A stretch of DNA of 40,486 bases from assembly GCA_002712305.1 (NCBI GenBank), contig PATE01000054.1, positions 42,105 through 82,590 of the forward strand, read 5' to 3'. The DNA is from Gemmatimonadota bacterium. GTDB taxonomy: Bacteria > Latescibacterota > UBA2968 > UBA8231. Position numbers and translations under genes: made by a program. Below, piece after piece: positions 17,840-29,504 of this stretch. The notes under the pieces were generated by a model that ran no database searches, was not told the origin of the DNA, and was given only the letters and a program-made list of their open reading frames with translations. Within the stretch, counting starts at the first letter, position 1; every line of letters begins with the position of its first letter.

Positions 17840-19561
17840 TCAAGCCGATACATCTTCGGCGACGTCTTCGGATCGTCGTCCACCAAAACGCACGATGAGG
17901 ATGATACAGATGGCTCCCAGGATCAACCCGACCCCACCCGGATACAGGGCCGCCGTCCCAAGGTAGCCGACGGTGGCCGCTACGATCATCGTCATGACCG
18001 CGTAGGGCATCTGTGTCTTCACATGGTCGAGATGGTCACAGCCGGCAGCCACCGACGACAGGACAGTGGTGTCACTGATGGGGGAGCAGTGGTCACCGAA
18101 GATGCTGCCGTCGAGAACGGCGGCGGCCGTCATCACCGTCAGCGGCAGGCCACCCAGTTCGTGGGCGAGGGGGACAGTCGTGGGCAACAGGATCGCCATC
18201 GTCGTCCACGATGTGCCGATCGAGAAGGCCACCACCGCCGCCAGCAGGAACACGAGAAGAGGCACCGTCGCAGGCGGAAGTGACGTTCCCAGCAAGGCCA
18301 CGAGATAGTCGGAGGTCCCCACGGCACTGCAGGCCTCCTTGATTGCCCAGGCGAGCACGAGGATCACGAGGGCGCGATGGAATCCGGTCACGCCGCCGAG
18401 CCAGGTCGAGGCAGCCAGGCGTGGCGAGATCGGCCGATGGCCCTGTTCGGTACGGCGGGTGACGGCGATGAGCATGGCCACCACGGTACCGAGAACGGCC
18501 GACAGGAACATGACTTTGGCCCCGTCGGCGTTCGAGAAGACGGTGCTCCAGTACAACTGACTCAGCGCAGATACCTGCTGTCGAGCTTCGACGACGGCAG
18601 GCACCGACCAGGCATCGGCCTGCATGCCGACGACGACACCCACGATGACCAGACCTACTGGAATCGCTGCCCACACCCAGTTTGGGGTGAGCCCGGCGGG
18701 CATCTCAAGTCCGTCGGTTTCGTGTCCGTCCATGGCTTTGGCCCCCGGACGAAGGACCTGCCCGTGAACCAGAGCGCGATTCTCGGCGTGCAGCATGGGG
18801 CCGAAATCGCGACGCCACCAGACATTGGCAGCCACAAAGACAAGGGCAAACCAGCAATAGAAGCGGACGCTGAGGGCGCGAAAGAACAACTCGTATCCGG
18901 AGACGCCCGTGGACAAGTTGTCCATGGCATCCTGAAAGAGCCCGACTTCATAACCGATCCAGGTAGAGATCAGGGCGACACCGGCGACAGGAGCCGCTGT
19001 GGAGTCGACGATGTAGGCCAGCTTCTCGCGAGGCACGCGGAATCGATCGGCGACGGGGCGCATCGTCGTGCCGACGACGATCGTATTCGAGTAGTCGTCG
19101 AAGAACACGGCCAGTCCCAACAAGAACGTCGCTCGCCGTGCCGTGGCGGTCCCGTCAGCGCGTCGTGCGAGAGCCTCGGCAATGCCTCGTGTCCCACCCG
19201 CAAGAGACACGACCCGTACCATGCCGATGAGACCTGCCGTGAAGGCGAGGATGTAGAGTTGGAAGGAATCGCTCAGCGGCTGCCAGACGAAATCGACCGC
19301 CGAGGTTCGCAGCACCCAGGCCACGGCAGAGAGCGGGCCCATGTCGGGGGGCAGAACCAGGATGGCCGCACCGACGAGGGCCGTGCAGAGCCCCAGCACG
19401 AGCCATCCTGTGACGATGGCGACGGCGATGGCGACCAGAGGGGGTAGGAGGCTCAGCCCCCCGTGTGGGGTGCCTTCAGCGGGCAACAGCCAGCCCACTA
19501 CGAGAGCACCGGCGATGGCGGCAGCATAACGCAGCGTCAGACCCCGCACGATTCGCTCCAC
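17840..19561 (-). CDS. Na+/H+ antiporter NhaC family protein
   Basis: 573-aa polytopic ORF; LLGLAVFFDDYSNTIVVGTTMRPVADRFRVPREKLAYIVDSTAAPVAGVALISTWIGYE and FSIGTSWTTMAILLPTTVPLA, DHCSPISDTTVLSS. Confidence 0.88.
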   Translation of the reverse strand: MERIVRGLTLRYAAAIAGALVVGWLLPAEGTPHGGLSLLPPLVAIAVAIVTGWLVLGLCTALVGAAILVLPPDMGPLSAVAWVLRTSAVDFVWQPLSDSFQLYILAFTAGLIGMVRVVSLAGGTRGIAEALARRADGTATARRATFLLGLAVFFDDYSNTIVVGTTMRPVADRFRVPREKLAYIVDSTAAPVAGVALISTWIGYEVGLFQDAMDNLSTGVSGYELFFRALSVRFYCWFALVFVAANVWWRRDFGPMLHAENRALVHGQVLRPGAKAMDGHETDGLEMPAGLTPNWVWAAIPVGLVIVGVVVGMQADAWSVPAVVEARQQVSALSQLYWSTVFSNADGAKVMFLSAVLGTVVAMLIAVTRRTEQGHRPISPRLAASTWLGGVTGFHRALVILVLAWAIKEACSAVGTSDYLVALLGTSLPPATVPLLVFLLAAVVAFSIGTSWTTMAILLPTTVPLAHELGGLPLTVMTAAAVLDGSIFGDHCSPISDTTVLSSVAAGCDHLDHVKTQMPYAVMTMIVAATVGYLGTAALYPGGVGLILGAICIILIVRFGGRRSEDVAEDVSA

Positions 19562-19562
19562 G

Positions 19563-21437
19563 TCACTCGGTGTCGGCGAGGGCCTTGATTTCGTCCCGAG
19601 GGGCCGTCGACATCTCCAGTTTGAAAGCCAACAGATACATCATCAATACCCCTGCGAGCCACCAACAGAATTGCCATATCCACAGGGTTGGAATCCCCAT
19701 CGACCACTGAGCCGGGTCGGTTTCATTGCCCAATACGGCGAAAGGACCAATGGCACCCAGGAACCAGATGATGGTGAAGATCCAGATGGGGATCTTCCAG
19801 GTACGACGTTCCGGTGGCAGCGCGGTGTGCTCTTTCAGGAAATTGTGGAAACCGTCCCGGTGTTGTTGCTGATCTGCCTGCGTCGGCTGAGTGAAGGCAC
19901 TGACCAGAACACACGTTCCAAGGTTGAAGAGAATTCCCCATCCGGCGGAGTGAATCGTGAGGGGGTATCGGCCGATTCCGATCAAAGCACCCAACTCGGT
20001 GACGTAGGTGAAGGTCACGGCCAGGACACCGGCGATCAGACCGGCCACAACACCTCGCGGCGTGAACCACCGGATGTAGCAGATGCCCAGCAGGGCGGGC
20101 CACATCTGGAATCCATAGGACACGGCAGCTCCGCCCAGCAACACCAGTAGATCGCCTGAGGCCAAGCCGACGAGCAGAGCCATCGATACCACCACGAAGA
20201 CGGTGACGCGGCCCACCAATACCTGGGCTCCGTGGGAGGCTTCCCTGTTGAAGAAGTGGCGATACAAGTCGCGCGTTACGATCCCAGAGGCAGTGGACAT
20301 GTAGGCAGCGCCTGTGGACTGCATCGCAGCCAGGGCGCAGACACACAACAGGCCCACAAGCCAGGGGGCCTTGTCTGCCAGGGTGCTGATCAGATAGGGC
20401 ACCAGATAGTCGGAGGAGGGAACACCCAGTGCCTCGCCGCCCGGAATGAGGCCCCGATCGAGCATCGTTCCACCCAGGCCCTGAACGGCGGTGAAGGTGA
20501 ACAGGATGCCACCGATAATGAGGGACGAGGCCACGACCTGTTGCAGCGGAAAGGGACGTGGATCCTTGTTGGCAAAGGCCCACATGCTGAAGGCGGGGGC
20601 CGATTGAATCCCCATCAGAGCAAACATGTAGGTGAGAATCATCAGCCCCGTCCACGGACCACCGGCGGCATCGAGGAACATCGTGCCGTGGCGCTCAAGG
20701 AAGGAGGCGGACTCGGGGCGTGTCGGGATGGCCACCATATCAGGCGCCTGCTGTGCCAGGCCCGCCAGACCCGTCTTAAACGGTGACCAGCCGCCGACCA
20801 GGTCGAGAGCCACAATACCGAGGGCGATGATGCCGAGGGCGAGTAGAATACACTGGGCGCAGTCGACGTAGGCGACCGATCGCAGGCCGCCCGAGGCGAC
20901 ATAGATGAAGACGACGACCGACAGCAGGATCGCCCCGCCTTCGATCGAGCCCAGGAAGCTCTGCTGTAGGATGGTGCCTTCCACGAGCCGGCTGAACAGG
21001 ATGCCGGACGCACGCAACTGAATGCCTAGATAGGGGACAGAAAAGATCATCGCCACCACCACCGTCAGGATGCGCATGGCATCGGTGCGGTAATAGTCGG
21101 CAAACATTTCGCCAGGCGTGATATAGCCGTAGCGCTTGCCGAGTAGCCACTGTCGCTTCAGAAACATGACGCCCGTGAAGGGAATCGTGATCGCATAGAA
21201 GGAGGCGAATGCGTAGGGAAGGCCCACATTGTAGATCGACCCCGGATGGCCGACGAAGGTCCAGCCCGAGAAGGAGGTCGCCGTCGCCGCCAGGACGAAG
21301 ACCCAGATGCCGATGCTGCGACCGGCGAGGAAGTAGTCACTGGCCGTCCGTGCCTGCCTGGCGCCTTTTACGCCCCAGAAAATGCAGTAGGACCAGTAGC
21401 CGATCGTGAACACGACCAGCCAGATCAGCTTCTCCAT
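19563..21437 (-). CDS. Sodium:solute symporter family (SSF) transporter
   Basis: 624-aa polytopic ORF; DYFLAGRSIGIWVFVLAATATSFSGWTFVGHPGSIYNVG, GGLRSVAYVDCAQCILL. Confidence 0.88.
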   Translation of the reverse strand: MEKLIWLVVFTIGYWSYCIFWGVKGARQARTASDYFLAGRSIGIWVFVLAATATSFSGWTFVGHPGSIYNVGLPYAFASFYAITIPFTGVMFLKRQWLLGKRYGYITPGEMFADYYRTDAMRILTVVVAMIFSVPYLGIQLRASGILFSRLVEGTILQQSFLGSIEGGAILLSVVVFIYVASGGLRSVAYVDCAQCILLALGIIALGIVALDLVGGWSPFKTGLAGLAQQAPDMVAIPTRPESASFLERHGTMFLDAAGGPWTGLMILTYMFALMGIQSAPAFSMWAFANKDPRPFPLQQVVASSLIIGGILFTFTAVQGLGGTMLDRGLIPGGEALGVPSSDYLVPYLISTLADKAPWLVGLLCVCALAAMQSTGAAYMSTASGIVTRDLYRHFFNREASHGAQVLVGRVTVFVVVSMALLVGLASGDLLVLLGGAAVSYGFQMWPALLGICYIRWFTPRGVVAGLIAGVLAVTFTYVTELGALIGIGRYPLTIHSAGWGILFNLGTCVLVSAFTQPTQADQQQHRDGFHNFLKEHTALPPERRTWKIPIWIFTIIWFLGAIGPFAVLGNETDPAQWSMGIPTLWIWQFCWWLAGVLMMYLLAFKLEMSTAPRDEIKALADTE

Positions 21438-21475
21438 GAAGCGATACTCCCTCGTGGATGGTGAGCGCGAGGGGC

Positions 21476-22720
21476 TTAGAAGCCGCCGCGCATTTTCTCG
21501 GTGTCAGCGACCCGCTGAATCGCGATGGTGAAGGCTGCCGTGCGCATCGGGACACTCTGTTGTTTCATCACATCCGTCACGTCTCGATACGCTTTCACCA
21601 TGATACGCTCAAGTTGCTGATTGACGTCGTCTTCTTCCCATGTCATGGCCTGGATATTCTGTACCCACTCGAAATAGGAAACAGTCACACCACCGGCATT
21701 GGCAAAGATGTCGGGAACTACGATGACCCCGCGATCGTTCAGAATCGCATCGCCGATGGTCGTGATCGGCGAGTTGGCCGCTTCCACGACCATCTTTGCC
21801 CGGACATCGTTGGCGTTCTCCTGGGTGATGACACCGCCGAGTGCGGCGGGAATGAGGATGTCGCAATCCAGGGTGATCAGTTCCTCATTGGACAACGCTT
21901 CACCCTGACCAAATCCCTCGATCGTCCGATGCTCGTAGGTGTGGTCAAACAACTCGGTCACCGGGAGGCCATCGCCGGCGAACAAGCCCCCGCTCGCATC
22001 GCTGACAGCTACGATCTGAGCGCCCATCTCATGCAGGAATTTTCCTGTGTACGAGCCCACATTGCCAAAGCCCTGAATGGCCACGCGAGCCCCCTTCAGG
22101 TCGATGTCGAAATCGCGTGCTGCCTCGCGGGTGGCAATACTCACACCCTTACCGGTAGCCGCCTCGCGCCCGGGTGACCCGCCCAGGCCGAGAGGTTTTC
22201 CTGTGACGATTCCGGGGGTATAGCCGTAACGCTGGCTGTACTGGTCCATGATCCAGGCCATCACCTGCGCATTCGTGTTGACATCTGGTGCCGGAATATC
22301 ACGGTGGAGACCCCATGCCAGGCCCATGCGTGAGGTGAAGCGACGCGTAAGCACTTCCAGTTCACGTTGCGACATCTGCCATGGGTCACAGGTGATGCCA
22401 CCCTTGGCGCCACCGAAGGGAACGTTCACCAGCGCCGTCTTCCAGGTCATGAGCGAGGCGAGAGAACGGACCTCGTCGAAATCGACCTCTGGATGGAAAC
22501 GGAGGCCCCCCTTCATCGGCCCGCGTGCCCCATTGTGCTGCACACGATAGCCGAGAAAGACCTCGATATGCCCGTCATCCATACGCACCGGCAGCTCGAC
22601 CTTTACCTCGCGAAAAGGAGTCTTCAGGATCTTGCGGATGTCCGCGTCGAGTTCGATGACATCCGCCGCTTTGTCGAAGAGGCGGTTCGTGTTTTCGTAG
22701 TTATTGAGCTTTTCGGCCAC
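21476..22720 (-). CDS. gdhA: Glu/Leu/Phe/Val dehydrogenase (glutamate dehydrogenase)
   Basis: 414-aa ORF; HNGARGPMKGGLRFHPEVDFDEVRSLASLMTWKTALVNVPFGGAKGGI, VAIQGFGNVGSYTGKFLHEMGAQIVAVSDASGG, EAANSPITTIGDAIL. Confidence 0.95.
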   Translation of the reverse strand: MAEKLNNYENTNRLFDKAADVIELDADIRKILKTPFREVKVELPVRMDDGHIEVFLGYRVQHNGARGPMKGGLRFHPEVDFDEVRSLASLMTWKTALVNVPFGGAKGGITCDPWQMSQRELEVLTRRFTSRMGLAWGLHRDIPAPDVNTNAQVMAWIMDQYSQRYGYTPGIVTGKPLGLGGSPGREAATGKGVSIATREAARDFDIDLKGARVAIQGFGNVGSYTGKFLHEMGAQIVAVSDASGGLFAGDGLPVTELFDHTYEHRTIEGFGQGEALSNEELITLDCDILIPAALGGVITQENANDVRAKMVVEAANSPITTIGDAILNDRGVIVVPDIFANAGGVTVSYFEWVQNIQAMTWEEDDVNQQLERIMVKAYRDVTDVMKQQSVPMRTAAFTIAIQRVADTEKMRGGF

Positions 22721-22807
22721 AGTGTCTCCTTATGGACTCATCAGCATACCCCGCCATCGCCGAAACCAGTCGGAGTGCCTTAGCCCGTGCGAGCCGCCAG
22801 TCCGGCG

Positions 22808-23776
22808 TTACCGGAGAGCGGCAGTGTTGCTTGTGAAGGGGATCTCTTTCGATTTCCAGAACACCCAAGATACGACCCAATCGCCGCCTTGCTTGTGCAG
22901 CAGCCAGTAGTTCAGTCGCTCCTGCTCATACACGGCGTCGCCAGCGAGAGGGGCGGCACGGACCTGATCTCGTGACACGGCAACCGCCTCGCGCCCATCT
23001 GCGCCTGTGCTGACATGAATAACCTCACGCGTGATCGTGTAGTCGACCCGTTCGAGTCGTTTGTCGAGCCATTCACCATACTCGTCGCGATCGGCGAACA
23101 TGATGAGCCAATTTGCGGGGTTCGATGAAAACTTCGATTCCACGGCGACAAACGCTTCGTCAGCGGCACCTGTGATACCGCTGGCGCTGCCATCGGACCA
23201 CGCCCCGGCCTCGTCCATCAGGAGCTCGACGACCTGCTGAGCCTCCTGGTTTGGAATCCCATTCGGTCTCGCCCCTGCCGTCAAATCTCCGTAGTCGGCC
23301 ACGATTCCGGTCACCAACCACTCTTCATCGAGCTTGGCCAGTGTCCACAGGCGGCGTTCGAAATACTCGACGCGTTCAGAGGACGCGCGATTGACGACGA
23401 ACCCTGAGTCTATGGTCGTGGCGAAGGCTTTGTCCTTCCACACGCTGATAACCACCACGGTCCGCTGGATCTCGTAGCGATGGGATTCTACTTCAGACGC
23501 CAATTGCCGAGCGTAGACATCACGGTCGTCGAAGACCGGATCCCACCCGCTGGCGCTGGCGCTGGCATGGCCGTCATACACGACGAATCTGTCCTCGTCG
23601 TAGGCCTCGACCATCAATTCCACATTGGCTCGTCGACGACCACCCAGGTCCTTGTCGATGGCGGCTCTGATCAAGATGGTCTCGGCCGTCTCCGCTGGTA
23701 CAGGTTCGACAGCTAACAACATCATGGCCAATGCAGCGAACAGCGAGGCGTGCCCGATCACACGTCGATAAATCAT
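22808..23776 (-). CDS. Secreted hypothetical protein; two NTF2-like (SnoaL-type) halves suspected
   Basis: 322-aa ORF with signal peptide (ASLFAALAMMLLAVEPVPAETA); the two halves share a DRD.Y...L...Y.I.R.VV..S...W.V..V pattern. Confidence 0.7.
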   Translation of the reverse strand: MIYRRVIGHASLFAALAMMLLAVEPVPAETAETILIRAAIDKDLGGRRRANVELMVEAYDEDRFVVYDGHASASASGWDPVFDDRDVYARQLASEVESHRYEIQRTVVVISVWKDKAFATTIDSGFVVNRASSERVEYFERRLWTLAKLDEEWLVTGIVADYGDLTAGARPNGIPNQEAQQVVELLMDEAGAWSDGSASGITGAADEAFVAVESKFSSNPANWLIMFADRDEYGEWLDKRLERVDYTITREVIHVSTGADGREAVAVSRDQVRAAPLAGDAVYEQERLNYWLLHKQGGDWVVSWVFWKSKEIPFTSNTAALR

Positions 23777-25023
23777 CAGCCAGCTCCAAGCTTCTCAAGG
23801 GCCCACTGCGCGTAGTAGGCGACAGTTTTATCCTCGTCGTCGAGCAAACTCTGCAGTGCCTCCCGACTCTGGTGGGTGCCGATCCGTCCCAGCGAAATCA
23901 CGGCACTCCAGCGGACCTGGGCGTCGTCATCGGTGGTCGCTTCCAACAGTGAGGGAACCGCCTCCTCGATCTGAGCCCGACCGAGTATCTGTGCCGCTGC
24001 AGATCGGAGTCGGGCGTCGGGTGCTCCGAGACTGGCAAGGAGTCGTTCAGAGACGCCGCCCGAAAGGCGCTCTACGTCGATGAGCGAGCGCACGGCATTC
24101 AGGCGCTGAATCTGATCCTCATCATCCAGTGACTCAAAGAGAAACTCGATCCCCCGCTCATCCCGCAGGCGCGCCATGGACGTGGCCGCCGCATATCGCA
24201 CGAGATTGCTCGCATCGCCCAGCAACAGCGCCAATTGGGGGATGGCCTCCGGATCGCCAATGTCGCCCAACGCCTGGGCGGATTCGCGGCGCAGATCCGG
24301 GTCGTCGTCGGCGAGCTGGCTCTCCAACTGCAAGCGAACCACCTGGAGGGCCTTGTCGAGTTGCTCGCGTCGTTCAGGTGCCCCATCGCGCATACGCACC
24401 AGAAGGGGCACGCCGAAATAGTTGGCGTTCTCCAATTCGGCGATCGCGATCTGCGCGGTCTGGTCATCCGGGCCGCTTACAGCGGCCCGAATCGTGTCGA
24501 TCCCCGTGCCCTCGCCCAGTTTGAGCAAGGCCACCGCAGCCAACAGTCGAATCGTCGAATTCAGCGAGTCGGCCAGTTGTTTCGTGACATTGGTGACGGC
24601 AACCTGCGTGAACCCGAGTTTTCCTACGGCTCGCAACGCGGCACTTCGCTCGGGGAAGGTGTAGGCCACCGTGATTCGATCGTCCATACTGGCAGAGGCT
24701 GCGCGATGACGGATCCGACCCAGCACAATGGCGGCACCGGTTCGTGTCTTTTCTCTCTCAGCACGGAACTCTCTGTATTTCACGCCTCGATACTGGCCCG
24801 GATCGAGAAGCGCCACCAATTGGCGAGCTCCGGGTCGTCCGAGCCTCGTCAACTCATCAACGCCGGATCTCCACTCGGGAGACTCGAGTTCATTGGCGGC
24901 CAGGACCTCAATCTGATCCTGAACCTGCTCCTCTGTGGTTGAGCAGCCCTGAAACAGGATGGTCAGCAGCAGGAGCGCCGGCAGGCGGACGATCCTCAAC
25001 CCCGGGCGCGGACAGCGACCCAT
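23776..25023 (-). CDS. HEAT-repeat lipoprotein
   Basis: Internal start at 25023 gives MGRCPRPGLRIVRLPALLLLTILFQGCSTTEE lipoprotein signal; repeats such as LRRESAQALGDIGDPEAIPQLALLLGDASNLVRYAAATSMARLRDERG and VRWSAVISLGRIGTHQSREALQSLLDDED. Confidence 0.88.
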   Translation of the reverse strand: MGRCPRPGLRIVRLPALLLLTILFQGCSTTEEQVQDQIEVLAANELESPEWRSGVDELTRLGRPGARQLVALLDPGQYRGVKYREFRAEREKTRTGAAIVLGRIRHRAASASMDDRITVAYTFPERSAALRAVGKLGFTQVAVTNVTKQLADSLNSTIRLLAAVALLKLGEGTGIDTIRAAVSGPDDQTAQIAIAELENANYFGVPLLVRMRDGAPERREQLDKALQVVRLQLESQLADDDPDLRRESAQALGDIGDPEAIPQLALLLGDASNLVRYAAATSMARLRDERGIEFLFESLDDEDQIQRLNAVRSLIDVERLSGGVSERLLASLGAPDARLRSAAAQILGRAQIEEAVPSLLEATTDDDAQVRWSAVISLGRIGTHQSREALQSLLDDEDKTVAYYAQWALEKLGAG

Positions 25024-25352
25024 TTGTTTGTTCCCCTCGGGAGTTTCGGCGCCATGGTGACGAGGACGCTCATCACGACGGCGTAAGTCATCGATTCTAT
25101 TAAGACCTACAGGCCTCTTTTCACGGCGGGTTAATCTATAGCCGAATGCCAGGCACGAGCAACCGCGCGGCGGGGCGAACAACGGCAGGTGGTGAAGATC
25201 CGGGCGCGCCCCTTCCGATGAGCCGACGCGAAGGACCGAGATCCTCCGTATCATTGCGCAACGGCAGGCGAATCACGACGAAAGTGCAGGATCTGTGCCT
25301 CGATCTCGTGACGCTGGATCTGACTTCGACAGCAAGGGAGGAGCCGAAACAC

Positions 25353-25985
25353 GTGCATTGGTTTGACTACGCCGCATTGGGCCTGTTGGCCCTGTTTGCC
25401 TTGCGAGGTTTCAGTCGCGGACTCATTCTGCAGTGGTCGGCCCTGGCCGCCGTCGTCACCGGCCTGCTCGGAGGTCTCTATCTCCACAGTGTTTCCATGG
25501 CCCTGCTGCCTGATCTTGGCAATTCAGTGGTGCAGTTCGTCGCCGGTTTCACCCTCGTCTTTGTCGGCATTGCCATCAGCGTAAATCTGTTGGCGCGTGT
25601 GCTGAAAACCGCTGTGGACGCGTTGTTTCTCGGTACCGTCGACCGATTGCTGGGAATGGCCCTTGGGCTGATGATGGCATCGATGATGATCATCGTCGTG
25701 GTGCTTCTGATCAGCCGATTCTTGCCCGATGGTGTGGAGTGGCTCGAAGCGACTCAGGCTGCGGGCATGGTCTATGTCGCCGTCGATCAGCTTCTCCCAC
25801 TGTTGCCCGATCATTTCGACGAGTTCTATCGCGACTATGCCACGTCCTGGTCAGGACCTGACGAGTTGGCCCCTCTGGGGCGCGACCTGATGGAGCGTTA
25901 CGAAGGGCTCGTCGAGCAGGGGCGACAGGCCCTGGAAGAGGTGCGCGCCCTCGAACGAACCGTCGAGGACGCGGAGATTCCCTAA
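25353..25985 (+). CDS. cvpA: CvpA family membrane protein
   Basis: GTG start at 25353 preceded by AGGGAGGAG; DYAALGLLALFALRGFSRGLILQWSALAAVVTGLLGG is CvpA-like. Confidence 0.85.
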   Translation: MHWFDYAALGLLALFALRGFSRGLILQWSALAAVVTGLLGGLYLHSVSMALLPDLGNSVVQFVAGFTLVFVGIAISVNLLARVLKTAVDALFLGTVDRLLGMALGLMMASMMIIVVVLLISRFLPDGVEWLEATQAAGMVYVAVDQLLPLLPDHFDEFYRDYATSWSGPDELAPLGRDLMERYEGLVEQGRQALEEVRALERTVEDAEIP

Positions 25986-26001
25986 GAGAGTCCTTGCCCC
26001 A

Positions 26002-28263
<2,262 letters not shown>

Positions 28264-28448
28264 GGGGAGGTTCGTCGACCGCGCCTTGGGGAGGAGGCAA
28301 AGCCGTCGTGGCTCGCACGTGGTGACACTCGACGGGAAAGATCGAGGCGCGTAACATAACCGGCTACCTCTCTATCGACCAGATCCCAGGGCAGATCGCC
28401 GGTGATCGCCTTCGGTATCCCTCACCCAAGCAAGACGCAAGAATCTCC

Positions 28449-29480
28449 ATGGCTGACCCTGATCTTCTCGACGACGAGACCGTGCTGATCGAGCGGATGA
28501 CACGGCCATCCGACCTTGTGCGTGAAGCGATGGAGGCGCTCGAAGGGGATGTGCTCATTCTCGGGGTTGGCGGGAAGATGGGGCCAACTCTCGCCGAACT
28601 GCTGGTGCGTGGCGGGGCGACGGCGAATTCGCGACGTGTGATGGGTGTCGCCCGATTTTCGGACCCCTCGGTGGCCGACCATCTGCGAGAGATCGGCGTC
28701 GAACCGGTCAAGGCAGATCTACTTGATGACCAGGCACTGGCCAATCTGCCCGACGCGCCCCACGTCTTTTTCCTGGCAGGGTTCAAGTTTGGCTCCACGG
28801 GGAATCCATCCATGACGTGGGCGATGAATTCACTTCTTCCCGCGAAAGTGGTCGAGCGATACCGTCAGTCGCAGGTGATCTACGTGAGTTCGGGGAATGT
28901 GTATGCGTACTCCGACATCAACGGTCCAGGTGCCGATGAAGCGGGGGCCCTCGAACCGGTCGGTGAATATGCCCAGTCACGGCTGGGCGGTGAACGCCTG
29001 GCTGAATACGCCGCTCTCAAGCATGACGCCCGGCTCTACATCTCCAGACTCTTTTACGCCACCGAACTGCGCTATGGAATCCTCCACGATGTCGCGTGGA
29101 GGGTCTTGCAGGAAGAACCGATCGATCTGTCCATGGGACATGTGAACCAGATCTGGCAAGGAGACGCCAACGCCTATCTCGCGCGTTCATTCCCACTGTG
29201 CAGCAGCCCGCCGGGAGTCTACAACATGACCGGCATCGATACCTTGTCCATCCGCCAGTTGGCGATTCGATTCGGCGACCTGCTCCAGCGCGATCCTCAG
29301 TTCGTGGGCCAGGAGCGTTCGACGGCCCTGCTGGGAGACACCTCTGCACTCGTGGAAAAACTCGGGCCACCGGAGACCTCCGTCGACGACGTCATCGAAT
29401 GGATGGCCCATTGGGTCCAGATCGGTGGGATGAGTCACGGCAAACCGACGAAATACGATTCCCGTACAGGTGAGTTTTAG
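28449..29480 (+). CDS. NAD-dependent epimerase/dehydratase (extended SDR-like)
   Basis: 343-aa ORF; GDVLILGVGGKMGPTLAELLVR, VIYVSSGNVYAYSD, EYAQSRLGGERLAEYAA. Confidence 0.85.
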   Translation: MADPDLLDDETVLIERMTRPSDLVREAMEALEGDVLILGVGGKMGPTLAELLVRGGATANSRRVMGVARFSDPSVADHLREIGVEPVKADLLDDQALANLPDAPHVFFLAGFKFGSTGNPSMTWAMNSLLPAKVVERYRQSQVIYVSSGNVYAYSDINGPGADEAGALEPVGEYAQSRLGGERLAEYAALKHDARLYISRLFYATELRYGILHDVAWRVLQEEPIDLSMGHVNQIWQGDANAYLARSFPLCSSPPGVYNMTGIDTLSIRQLAIRFGDLLQRDPQFVGQERSTALLGDTSALVEKLGPPETSVDDVIEWMAHWVQIGGMSHGKPTKYDSRTGEF

Positions 29481-29504
29481 GCCGACACAAGATGAGGGCA
29501 TGTC

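Noticed and set aside
18377-19447. 356-aa plus-strand ORF opposite the NhaC gene
   Set aside because: Low-complexity Arg/Gly/Asp-rich antisense ORF without domain signal.
19723-20655. 310-aa minus-strand ORF overlapping the SSF gene in another frame
   Set aside because: Arg/Gly/His-rich composition of an off-frame translation; the SSF frame is clearly coding.
23550-23570. GCTGGC tandem triplet-like repeat
   Set aside because: Short repeat coding for ASASAS in a secreted protein; ordinary low-complexity slippage.
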